DNA of 10,088 nt from an uncultured Collinsella sp. (lineage in GTDB: Bacteria > Actinomycetota > Coriobacteriia > Coriobacteriales > Coriobacteriaceae), in contig URNC01000073.1 of NCBI GenBank assembly GCA_900549065.1, positions 1 to 10,088 on the forward strand, in the 5' to 3' direction. The notes under the pieces were generated by a model. That model did no database searches. It was not told the DNA's origin and saw only the letters and a program-made list of their open reading frames with translations. Made by a program: the position numbers and the translations under genes. Of the stretch, positions 1-5,380 are shown piece by piece (the stretch's first letter is position 1; each line of letters opens with the position of its first letter).

Positions 1-6
1 GAGTTC

Positions 7-44
7 CGCACGAGCCGGAGAGCACTTAATGTGCTCTCCGTGCG
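7..44. repeat. Strong hairpin downstream of dpaL
   Basis: A perfect 10-bp inverted repeat (16-25 with 31-40, CGGAGAGCAC/GTGCTCTCCG) closes on a 5-base AT-rich loop (TTAAT). A further outer match, CGCA at 7-10 with TGCG at 41-44, extends the stem across a bulge. It lies 60 bases beyond the dpaL stop and reads equally well on both strands. Neither side has a T-run, so it is not a classic intrinsic terminator. It could protect an mRNA 3' end, act as a bidirectional stop with a factor, or be a dispersed intergenic palindrome. The neighbour to the left is outside the window. Confidence 0.5.
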
Positions 45-103
45 AGCAGGACTGTCCGAGCAGGGAGTAAAGTCCTCCGGCTGCCTCCGGACAGGTCAGT
101 CTG

Positions 104-1318
104 CTAGCAGGTCGGATACTCGCCCTCCCAGACGATGCGACGGTACTGATCCGGGTCCGTGTCACCTTCCGTGGAGAAGCAGAGCACGGAGCTCGTCTTG
201 TCCAGGCCGATGAGTTCCTTGAGCTCGGCGTACTCGGGATCGAGCATGAGGGTCTCGACCAGGCCGGTGGTCACAGCGCCGGACTCGCCGGAGATGACGC
301 GCGGGTCGCCCTTCTCGGGGGCGCCCAGGGTACGCATGCCGCGAGCGGTGACCCAGTCGGGGCAAGACACGAAGGCGGTGGTGTGGTTGCGCAGGATATC
401 CCAGCCCAGGATGTTGGGCTCGCCGCAGCACAGGCCGGCCATGATGGAAGGCATGTCGCCGTCCACGATACGCGGATCGCCATCGCCGGCGGCAGCACCC
501 TTGTACAGGCAAGCGGCAGGCGCGCACTCGACCACAACAAAGGTCGGCGGGTTATCGGGATACAGGTTGGTGAAATAGCCCACCACGGCGCCGGCCAGCG
601 AGCCCACGCCAGCCTGGACAAAGACGTGCGTCGGGCGGTTGATGGCCATCTCGCGCAGCTGCTCGGCAGCCTCGGAAGCCATGGTGCCGTAGCCCTCCAT
701 GATCCAAGACGGGATCTTCTCGTAGCCCTCCCAGGCGGTGTCCTGAACGATAACGCCGCGCTCGCAGGCGTCGGCCTCGGCGGCCGCCATGCGCACGCAC
801 TCGTCGTAGTTGACCTCTTCGATGGTCACCGTGGCGCCCTCGGCGGCGATGTTATCGAAGCGGGGCTTGGTGGAACCCTTGGGCATGTGCACGACAGCCT
901 TCTGGCCCAGCTTGTTGGCAGCCCATGCCACGCCGCGGCCATGGTTGCCGTCGGTGGCGGTAAAGAAGGTAGCCTGGCCAAAGTCCTTGGCAAGCTGATC
1001 GGAAGTCAGGTAATCGAAGGTGCACTCGGCAACGTCCTTGCCGGTCTCGTCGGCAATGTAGTTGGCCATGGCAAACGAGCCGCCCAGGACCTTAAAGGCG
1101 TTGAGGCCAAAGCGATAGCTCTCGTCCTTAACGCACAGGTTGGACAGGCCCAGGCGCGCAGCCTGACCGTCCAGACGGGCAAGCGGAGTGACGGTATATT
1201 GAGGGAACGACTGGTGGAAGGCGCGGGCCTTCTTCACGTGGTCGAGACTCATGATTCCCAAGTGCTTGTCATCGCTCTTGGGCATCGTGTTGCCCGCCCA
1301 CTGGATCTTATCGGCCAT
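104..1318 (-). CDS. dpaL: Diaminopropionate ammonia-lyase (PLP-dependent)
   Basis: This 404-residue protein belongs to the fold-type II PLP enzymes that convert D- or L-2,3-diaminopropionate to pyruvate and two ammonia molecules in the cytoplasm. The PLP Schiff-base lysine sits in FGLNAFKVLGG (K76). The two acidic catalytic residues known in the E. coli enzyme have counterparts at D123 (ATDGNHGRGVAWAA) and D193 (VQDTAWEGYE). The glycine-rich phosphate-binding loop is QAGVGSLAGAVVG at about 235-247. Length and motif order match the family over its whole length, so the gene looks intact. The start is supported by AAGGAG at 1327-1332 on the minus strand, 8 bases before the ATG. It is divergent from a YheO-type regulator that probably controls it through palindromes in the shared spacer. 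A related ammonia-lyase (threonine dehydratase-like) is the only realistic alternative, and the FGLNAFK motif argues against it. Confidence 0.95.
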   Translation of the reverse strand: MADKIQWAGNTMPKSDDKHLGIMSLDHVKKARAFHQSFPQYTVTPLARLDGQAARLGLSNLCVKDESYRFGLNAFKVLGGSFAMANYIADETGKDVAECTFDYLTSDQLAKDFGQATFFTATDGNHGRGVAWAANKLGQKAVVHMPKGSTKPRFDNIAAEGATVTIEEVNYDECVRMAAAEADACERGVIVQDTAWEGYEKIPSWIMEGYGTMASEAAEQLREMAINRPTHVFVQAGVGSLAGAVVGYFTNLYPDNPPTFVVVECAPAACLYKGAAAGDGDPRIVDGDMPSIMAGLCCGEPNILGWDILRNHTTAFVSCPDWVTARGMRTLGAPEKGDPRVISGESGAVTTGLVETLMLDPEYAELKELIGLDKTSSVLCFSTEGDTDPDQYRRIVWEGEYPTC

Positions 1319-1326
1319 ACGGTGAA

Positions 1327-1332
1327 CTCCTT
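1327..1332 (-). promoter_or_regulatory. Ribosome binding site of dpaL
   Basis: AAGGAG on the minus strand, 8 bases upstream of the ATG at 1318. It fixes the dpaL start. Confidence 0.7.
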
Positions 1333-1410
1333 AAGTCCTCTCTTGCCGGCCCCCGCATACGCGTTTCAGCCCATTCCCATTCATGCGACTGAACTTTTAT
1401 GTGGATGCCA

Positions 1411-1425
1411 AACAAAAAGTTTGTT
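1411..1425. promoter_or_regulatory. Palindromic operator candidate, copy 1
   Basis: AACAAAAAGTTTGTT is a perfect 6-bp inverted repeat around a 3-base centre. An identical-arm copy lies at 1462-1476, centre to centre 51 bp away, close to five helical turns. Both are in the AT-rich spacer between dpaL and the regulator gene, where an autoregulating divergent regulator would bind. Assigning them to the adjacent YheO-type protein is inference. Confidence 0.6.
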
Positions 1426-1445
1426 AGCACTGTTCTATCACACTT

Positions 1446-1458
1446 TTTGCTTGGCAAA
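1446..1458. promoter_or_regulatory. Smaller palindrome between the two operator candidates
   Basis: TTTGC-TTG-GCAAA is a perfect 5-bp inverted repeat with a 3-base centre, 17 bp from the centre of copy 2 and 34 bp from copy 1. It has the same 3-base spacer but the arms are in the opposite order. It may be a third binding site or a by-product of the AT-rich composition. Confidence 0.35.
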
Positions 1459-1461
1459 CCT

Positions 1462-1476
1462 AACAAATTGTTTGTT
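1462..1476. promoter_or_regulatory. Palindromic operator candidate, copy 2
   Basis: AACAAATTGTTTGTT has the same 6-bp arms as copy 1 at 1411-1425 with a different centre (TTG against AAG). The arms are conserved while the centre varies, which is what a dimeric helix-turn-helix protein reading two half-sites would leave. Confidence 0.6.
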
Positions 1477-1528
1477 GCCGTAATCGGTACCTTTTCGCCG
1501 ACGAACGGTCACATAACGCAGTGACACT

Positions 1529-1543
1529 TTCGCTATTTGCGAA
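1529..1543. repeat. Inverted repeat in the leader of the regulator gene
   Basis: TTCGC (1529-1533) and GCGAA (1539-1543) pair around TATTT. It is a short stem located 53 bases before the regulator ATG. It could be a weak leader hairpin or an unrelated protein site. No convincing -10/-35 pair could be picked for either gene in this spacer. Confidence 0.3.
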
Positions 1544-1595
1544 CAGGTGTGGTTTATGGCAAAGTGTGCCCAAACTAATTTTTAGGAAGGTACCT

Positions 1596-2249
1596 ATGAC
1601 CCCCGCACAGATTGAGTTCTATAAGCGCCTCGCACACGGTCTGGCGCTCCAATTTGGCCCCAACTGCGAAGTCGTCGTCCACGATCTGGAGACCGAGGAC
1701 GTGGACCACTCCATCGTAGTGATCGAAAACGGCCACGTCAGCGGGCGCAAACTGGGTGACGGCCCCAGCCATATCGTGTTTGAGTCCATGCACGAAGGCG
1801 CCACCGACGTACACGACCGCGAGCCGGACCTCACTAAAACCGCTGACGGCAAGCTGCTCAAATCGTCGACGATCTTTATCCGCAACGACGAGGGCAAGCC
1901 CGTCGGCATTTTGGGCATTAACTTTGACATTACGCTCATGAAGGCTTTTGAGCGCTCGCTCGATGCCTTTACCGGCACCGGCGGCACGGGCTATACCGAG
2001 CCCGAGCCCATTACCAAGAACATCGGCGACCTGCTCGAGGACCTGCTGCACGAGTGCGAGCAGTTTGTGGGCAAGCCCGCGGCACTCATGACCAAAGACG
2101 AGCGCATTCGTGCCATTGGCTACCTCGACCGTCGCGGTGCCTTCCTCATTTCCAAGTCGAGCGAGCGCGCCTGCGAGTTCTTTGGCATCTCCAAGTACAG
2201 CTTCTATAGCTACCTCAATGAGGCCAAGGCGGCGGCCGGCGACAAGTAG
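1596..2249 (+). CDS. YheO-type PAS / helix-turn-helix transcriptional regulator
   Basis: This 217-residue DNA-binding regulator has the YheO-like PAS sensor domain at the N-terminus (about residues 5-118, with VVVHDLE and the GILGINFDIT strand). A C-terminal helix-turn-helix of the kind seen in YheO/DauR proteins follows at about 145-212, with MTKDERIRAIGYLDRRGAFLISKS and a final recognition region, FFGISKYSFYSYLNEA. Regulators of this family are known to control D-amino-acid catabolism genes in other bacteria. That fits the divergent dpaL, whose substrate can be the D-isomer. The ATG at 1596 was chosen because AGGAAGG (1584-1590) sits just upstream and the PAS domain begins right after it. 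A GTG at 1521 would add 25 unlike residues. It probably binds the paired palindromes in the spacer and may sense diaminopropionate through its PAS domain. Both points are inference. Confidence 0.88.
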   Translation: MTPAQIEFYKRLAHGLALQFGPNCEVVVHDLETEDVDHSIVVIENGHVSGRKLGDGPSHIVFESMHEGATDVHDREPDLTKTADGKLLKSSTIFIRNDEGKPVGILGINFDITLMKAFERSLDAFTGTGGTGYTEPEPITKNIGDLLEDLLHECEQFVGKPAALMTKDERIRAIGYLDRRGAFLISKSSERACEFFGISKYSFYSYLNEAKAAAGDK

Positions 2250-2332
2250 GCGCTCGCCCGGATTGCCCCTCCCCTTTTGGGCGCGAGTTCTGGAAAGCAC
2301 GAATCCAAGACCGAGCCGCTTGGGAAGTTCCA

Positions 2333-2338
2333 TATAAT
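2333..2338 (+). promoter_or_regulatory. -10 box (TATAAT) for the proline-rich membrane protein gene
   Basis: A consensus TATAAT sits 35 bases before the ATG at 2373. No good -35 hexamer is visible at 16-18 bp. If it is used, transcription begins near 2345, which excludes the in-frame ATG at 2277 as the start. Confidence 0.5.
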
Positions 2339-2372
2339 CGATGTCATTGATATTTCGAAAGGGTGGAACAGA

Positions 2373-3362
2373 ATGGCGTTGAGCAAGGCATCATGCACCG
2401 GTCGTGGATTGATTCCGGCAATTGGTGGACATGTGCACCGCATGTTCGATGAGGGTGAAGACGACCTGTTTTCGCTGAGCCTTGACGACGTGATGGATGA
2501 TCGCCCGTGGACCGCCGACGAACTCATGGGCGGCGGCGGGGCTCGCCCGTCAAGCCCCAATCCCGCACTTGCGCCTGAGCCCGTATCTGCGCCGACTCCT
2601 GCGCAGTCGCCTGTTTCGACGCCCGCGCCTACGCCCGCACCCACTTCGGCGCCCACGCCCGCTCCCCGCCCCGCAAGCGACCCGTCCGAGACGGCGGCAT
2701 TTCTCGCAGCAGCGACGCAGGGTAAATCGGCCGACAGCACCGTTATGTACAGCGCCCAGCAGTTGCCTGTTCCTGCGGCACGCAAGCCTCCGGTCGCAAG
2801 GCTCGATGAGCCCGTTGCCCATCAGGTTGCCTACGATTCCTGGGCTGCAACCGATCTGGATGAGACCTCTACCGGCATGCCGGCGCTCGATGTTCCAGTT
2901 AACCCGCTTTTTGCCGCCAACACGAGCGCCGCGGACTATGAGGGCGGTGCGGCATATTCCGGTTATTCCGATGGCTATGCTGGCACCGGTCGCATCGAGA
3001 CCGAGGATTATGGCACCGCATCGAGCGATTATCTCAACGATCCGTACGCCGCCACGCCTGCACCGGAATATGACCCGGAGGCCGCGTCCGCGCCGGCGTA
3101 TACCAAAAGCACGGGCGAAGAGCGCTTCGCCGATTATTACGCCGAGGAAAAGGCGCTGCGTTTCTCGGAATTTCCGCAGGCAGTCAAGGTTGCCTTTATC
3201 GCCATTATCATTGCCCTGCTCGGTGTCATTGCGTTTGAGGGGTTCCAGCTGTTCCGCGGCCCCACCCAAGCGGAGTCGGAGACCCAGCAAAAAGAGGACG
3301 ACAACCAGTACCTGGACATCAACACCCTCAAGGGCGACCCCAACGACGAGGACGACGAGTAG
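2373..3362 (+). CDS. Proline-rich, single-pass membrane protein of unknown function
   Basis: I do not recognise this 329-residue protein. Order of parts: a short N-terminus; an acidic segment (MFDEGEDDLFSLSLDDVMDD, residues 24-43); a low-complexity Pro/Ala/Thr stretch at about 59-104 with repeated PTPAP units; a Tyr/Asp/Gly-rich region at about 185-250; one strongly hydrophobic helix at about 270-294 (AVKVAFIAIIIALLGVIAF); and a 35-residue very acidic tail ending DPNDEDDE. No signal peptide is seen. The likely topology is a large disordered cytoplasmic N-part anchored near the C-terminus, with the acidic tail outside, but this is inference. The start at 2373 has AAAGGG 9 bases upstream and lies below a TATAAT box. 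An ATG at 2442 is a possible shorter start but lacks a ribosome binding site. The gene is monocistronic by spacing. The composition suits a scaffold or envelope-associated protein, and no enzymatic motif is visible. Confidence 0.8.
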   Translation: MALSKASCTGRGLIPAIGGHVHRMFDEGEDDLFSLSLDDVMDDRPWTADELMGGGGARPSSPNPALAPEPVSAPTPAQSPVSTPAPTPAPTSAPTPAPRPASDPSETAAFLAAATQGKSADSTVMYSAQQLPVPAARKPPVARLDEPVAHQVAYDSWAATDLDETSTGMPALDVPVNPLFAANTSAADYEGGAAYSGYSDGYAGTGRIETEDYGTASSDYLNDPYAATPAPEYDPEAASAPAYTKSTGEERFADYYAEEKALRFSEFPQAVKVAFIAIIIALLGVIAFEGFQLFRGPTQAESETQQKEDDNQYLDINTLKGDPNDEDDE

Positions 3363-3396
3363 CGAGGGCTGAAGGCGACCACAGGATCCCGCATCC

Positions 3397-3421
3397 AGCA
3401 CCGACTTCTAAGTGCTGTTTT
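3397..3421 (+). terminator. Weak intrinsic terminator candidate after the membrane protein gene
   Basis: AGCAC (3397-3401) pairs with GTGCT (3412-3416) and is followed by GTTTT. The 5-bp stem with a 10-base loop is short, so termination would be modest. The position, 35 bases after the stop codon, fits. Confidence 0.35.
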
Positions 3422-3432
3422 GTCATCCAGCC

Positions 3433-3531
3433 ACACTTTTCCGAAGTTTTAAGGTGCCTATCTCGACACTTTTCCGTACTTTTACACGGCTGATTTCGAC
3501 ACTTTTCCGGATGGAAGCCGAATAATCACTT
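3433..3531 (+). repeat. Three direct repeats with exact 33-bp period (ACACTTTTCCG core)
   Basis: The 11-base core ACACTTTTCCG starts at 3433, 3466 and 3499. Copies 1 and 2 also share TTTTA 3 bases after the core and end with TCG. Copy 3 shares mainly the core and its TTTCG left flank. Regular subterminal repeats of this kind are typical transposase-binding arrays at the ends of some insertion sequences (IS21-type ends are one example). A TGT at 3421 could be the tip of such an end. No transposase gene and no inverted counterpart are in the window, so if it is an element end it is a relic. An iteron-like binding array is the alternative. Confidence 0.6.
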
Positions 3532-3541
3532 GGGAAACCAA

Positions 3542-3571
3542 CGCCATCCGCGCGTCATTTCGCGGATGGCG
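3542..3571. repeat. 11-bp-stem hairpin
   Basis: CGCCATCCGCG (3542-3552) pairs perfectly with CGCGGATGGCG (3561-3571) around an 8-base loop. CTTGATTTCTGT follows on the plus strand, only moderately T-rich. It may act as a terminator for transcripts coming from the left, or be part of the mobile-element relic next to it. Confidence 0.5.
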
Positions 3572-3606
3572 CTTGATTTCTGTCCGTACACGTTGATAGA
3601 CCCCAT

Positions 3607-3633
3607 CGTGCCCGCAAGGAGCGGGCGCGTTTT
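3607..3633 (+). terminator. Intrinsic terminator-like hairpin in the leader of the next gene
   Basis: GCCCGC (3610-3615) pairs with GCGGGC (3621-3626). The stem extends outward to CG(T)/(G)CG at 3607-3609/3627-3629 with one wobble, and TTTT follows at 3630-3633. The loop plus closing base reads AAGGAG. It sits about 95 bases before the ATG at 3728, so it could end an upstream transcript or work as an attenuator. Confidence 0.5.
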
Positions 3634-3640
3634 ATCCAGA

Positions 3641-3679
3641 GTCGGGGTAGAGAGTTGGCTCCACGATCCCGACGCCAAC
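3641..3679 (+). ncRNA. Possible H-type pseudoknot in the 5' leader
   Basis: GTCGGG (3641-3646) is complementary to CCCGAC (3668-3673). GTTGGC (3654-3659), inside that loop, is complementary to GCCAAC (3674-3679). The order of arms (1-2-1'-2') and the direct abutment of the two 3' arms make a coaxially stacked H-type pseudoknot possible. It lies between the terminator-like hairpin and the ribosome binding site of the gene at 3728. I do not recognise a known riboswitch class. Confidence 0.3.
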
Positions 3680-3727
3680 CGGCCAAGAGGCACGGTGGCC
3701 CTGCCAATATCGATGAAAGGAGTCCGT

Positions 3728-4150
3728 ATGGACAATTTCTCCGTGCGCAGTGAGCGCAACTTCCACAACCTGGCAGCCAAGCCAAAACGAATGCATCTTC
3801 TGGACAAGCCGAACGGCTATGCCTCGGCCATGGTCAAGAGCAGTCTCCCCCACCAGATGCGCTTTACCGTGCAGGCGCTCGAGAAAGAGCTCTACACCGC
3901 CGGCGACCCGCACGTACTGCAGATCAAGCTGCTCGGAGACAACTCGCGCGAGCCGTCCAGCTGGAAGCTGCTTGCCGACGGTGAATGCATCGCAAGCGGC
4001 TCGGGTGCCTTTGCCCGCGAGTGCTTCTGCGAGGGCGCCGAGGTGTTCCTGGACCTGTGCCGCGACGCCGTCGAGGCTGCCGAGCTGTGCCAGTGGAGCC
4101 AGAGGGAGTACGAGCTGCTGAGTGCCGCGCGCGGGATTGCGGGGGCGTAG
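3728..4150 (+). CDS. Hypothetical protein, 140 residues
   Basis: I do not recognise the family. The ATG at 3728 is preceded by AAAGGAG (3716-3722) at 5-base spacing, which decides it over the in-frame ATG at 3713 that overlaps this site. The N-terminus is basic (KPKRMHLLDKPNG at 18-30). The middle contains a beta-rich run (VLQIKLLGDNS, SSWKLLADGECIASGSGAF), and the C-terminal third is helical and acidic. Five cysteines cluster in the second half (C87, C99, C101, C111, C121), without a clear CxxC pair. There is no signal peptide or membrane helix, so it is probably cytoplasmic. Codon use matches the GC-rich genes on the left. It stands alone, with a structured leader before it and a separate promoter for the next operon after it. 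Confidence 0.75.
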   Translation: MDNFSVRSERNFHNLAAKPKRMHLLDKPNGYASAMVKSSLPHQMRFTVQALEKELYTAGDPHVLQIKLLGDNSREPSSWKLLADGECIASGSGAFARECFCEGAEVFLDLCRDAVEAAELCQWSQREYELLSAARGIAGA

Positions 4151-4192
4151 GCGGGCACACCTACCACGCGACCCCGCGATAACGCCGTTGGT

Positions 4193-4209
4193 CAGGTTGT
4201 CCCTACCTG
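4193..4209 (+). terminator. Weak hairpin after the hypothetical gene
   Basis: CAGGT (4193-4197) and ACCTG (4205-4209) pair around a 7-base loop, and CTCTTTGATT follows. It is a short stem with a poor T-tract, so a terminator is only possible. The rest of the 181-base spacer up to 4331 holds the promoter of the next operon. Confidence 0.25.
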
Positions 4210-4255
4210 GCTCTTTGATTCCATGCCTGGCCATATTGCCGTTCGCCCGTTCGCC

Positions 4256-4286
4256 TCAACAGTCGCCAACAATGCAACGCTATAAT
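4256..4286 (+). promoter_or_regulatory. Promoter of the RHH / GIY-YIG / hsdM / hsdS operon
   Basis: A consensus -10 box TATAAT is at 4281-4286. A weak -35 candidate, TCAACA, is at 4256-4261 with 19-bp spacing. The spacer is AT-rich compared with its surroundings. Transcription from here would start near 4293 and leave a 40-base leader to the ATG at 4332. It excludes all in-frame starts upstream of that leader, including the one at 4272. The small ribbon-helix-helix protein encoded first could autoregulate at this site. Confidence 0.5.
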
Positions 4287-4331
4287 ACTTTCAAACGCAT
4301 TTGTATTGCATTTCGAGCGATGGGAGCGCAG

Positions 4332-4544
4332 ATGCCTGACAGCTACAAGGAGCTCATCAAGAGCAATCCCGACGAGACCGAGATCAGAAGCTTCCTGGTG
4401 GACGGCGACCAGGTCTCCGTGACCCTGCGCATTCCCGATACCCTGCGCGACGCTGCGAAGGAGGAGGCGGCCCTGCGGGGCATGAGCTTCTCCGCCTTCG
4501 TGCGCACGTGCATGATCGAAGAGCTCGCGAAGAAGGGGGCGTGA
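4332..4544 (+). CDS. Ribbon-helix-helix (Arc/CopG-like) small protein
   Basis: This 70-residue protein has the pattern of a ribbon-helix-helix DNA-binding domain. A beta strand (QVSVTLRIPD, about 27-36) is followed by helix A (TLRDAAKEEAALRG, 37-50), a turn with MSFS, and helix B (AFVRTCMIEELAKKG). Such domains bind operators as dimers and occur in antitoxins, plasmid partition and conjugation proteins. The ATG at 4332 has GGGAG (4322-4326) 5 bases upstream. The ATG at 4320 overlaps that site, and earlier ones lie before the predicted transcript start. The stop is 2 bases before the ATG of the GIY-YIG gene, so the two are translationally coupled. The layout resembles an autoregulator or antitoxin leading an effector gene, though no toxin activity is established. 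The N-terminal 25 residues are not recognised. Confidence 0.75.
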   Translation: MPDSYKELIKSNPDETEIRSFLVDGDQVSVTLRIPDTLRDAAKEEAALRGMSFSAFVRTCMIEELAKKGA

Positions 4545-4546
4545 GC

Positions 4547-5380
4547 ATGATCCGGGTCAAGACTCTCACCGTCCAGCTCATAGACGCGCAGCCGAACCGC
4601 ATCCGCATCTGCCGCATCGACGGCGAGTCGCTTGTGACCGTCGTCGTGCCGAGGGAAGACCTCGCCGAGGCGAAGTCACTGCCGAATATCCCGCAGCGCG
4701 GCGTCTACTACCTGCTCGACGAGGACCACGGCAACGTGAGCCGCGTCTACGCGGGGCAGACGACCCAGGGCATCGCCCGGCTCGACGCGCACAAGGCGAA
4801 AAAGGAGTTCTGGAACAAGGCCGTTATGTTCCTCGATGACGACCAGAACATCAGCAGGGACGCACTGGACGTTCTCGAGGCGAAGGCCATCGACTACGTG
4901 CGTACCCACGGCTCGTACGAGACCGACAACTCGGCGACGCCCAAGCCCTACGTCGACCCGTATAAGGAAGAGGCCGTCGAGCGCCTGCACGAGAGGATCC
5001 TCTTCAGGATGGCGGCTCTGGGGTACGACCTCGACAGGGTCGACCGGGGTCCCGCGGGTGCGCCGGCAATCTTCCACACGAAGAAGAATGGCATACGCGG
5101 GGCGGGGCGCTACGACAAGGCCACCGGGCACTTCACCGTGCTCGCCGGCTCGAAAGTTAACCTCTCGAGGCCCGTGCTGAAAAACGCGAGCGTCGCGGCC
5201 GTGCGCAGGGAAATCTTCGGCGATTCGGGCGGCATCGCAGAACTCGCCGAGGACCTCGAGTTCTCGACGCCCAGCGCCGCGGCGGCGTTCGTGCTCGGCG
5301 GTAGCCAGAACGGCTGGACCGAATGGGTAAGCGACGACGGAGAAACACTCAACCAAGTCTATAGAAGTGAGGGAAACTAG
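4547..5380 (+). CDS. GIY-YIG nuclease family protein with C-terminal DUF4357 domain
   Basis: This 277-residue protein carries a GIY-YIG endonuclease core: GVYYL at 52-56, VYAGQT at 67-72, then R78, H82 and the metal-binding Glu in VLEAKAIDYV (E111). These are the residue types that cleave DNA in this superfamily. The C-terminus (about 195-272) is a DUF4357 domain, recognisable by FSTPSAAAAFVLGGSQNGWTEW. Such proteins are commonly found beside type I restriction-modification genes, and their role there is not settled. The start at 4547 has an AAGGGGG ribosome site (4533-4539). A GTG two codons upstream is possible. The stop codon TAG abuts the hsdM ATG with no spacer, so expression is tied to the methyltransferase. 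It might be a helper nuclease, a guard of the system, or a modification-dependent nuclease. All catalytic positions look intact. Confidence 0.85.
   Translation: MIRVKTLTVQLIDAQPNRIRICRIDGESLVTVVVPREDLAEAKSLPNIPQRGVYYLLDEDHGNVSRVYAGQTTQGIARLDAHKAKKEFWNKAVMFLDDDQNISRDALDVLEAKAIDYVRTHGSYETDNSATPKPYVDPYKEEAVERLHERILFRMAALGYDLDRVDRGPAGAPAIFHTKKNGIRGAGRYDKATGHFTVLAGSKVNLSRPVLKNASVAAVRREIFGDSGGIAELAEDLEFSTPSAAAAFVLGGSQNGWTEWVSDDGETLNQVYRSEGN

Larger units (their letters stand above)
3363..3727. other. Gene-free interval with repeats, hairpins and a structured leader
   Basis: These 365 bases carry no convincing gene. In order they hold: a weak terminator-like hairpin at 3397-3421; three ACACTTTTCCG direct repeats spaced exactly 33 bp; an 11-bp-stem hairpin at 3542-3571; a terminator-like hairpin at 3607-3633; and a possible pseudoknot at 3641-3679 before the ribosome binding site of the next gene. 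An open frame enters this interval upstream of 3728, but its codons before the ATG resemble nothing and overlap the hairpins. Confidence 0.6.

Noticed and set aside
1..103. Resemblance of GAGTAAAGTCC to the RNase P RNA core
   Set aside because: The conserved core deviates, and no other conserved RNase P segments are present in the window, so it was not annotated as an RNA gene.
383..1483. A 366-codon open frame on the plus strand opposite dpaL
   Set aside because: It is antisense to an intact enzyme gene, low in complexity (Gly/Ala/His/Val), and runs through the palindromic regulatory spacer.
2277..2372. Upstream ATG at 2277 as the start of the membrane protein
   Set aside because: It lies before the TATAAT box at 2333-2338 and has no ribosome binding site, while 2373 has one.
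2497..3372. Overlapping Arg/Pro-rich open frame within the membrane protein gene
   Set aside because: Its composition is a frame-shifted reading of GC-rich codons, and the hydrophobic helix and the ribosome site belong to the other frame.
3433..3531. CRISPR-like regular repeats
   Set aside because: Only three copies, with an 11-base core and partly similar spacers, no leader and no cas genes. The 33-bp tandem period fits a binding array better.
4151..4331. Possible tRNA or small RNA gene in the spacer
   Set aside because: No T-arm consensus or cloverleaf could be drawn, and only a weak hairpin and the operon promoter are visible.
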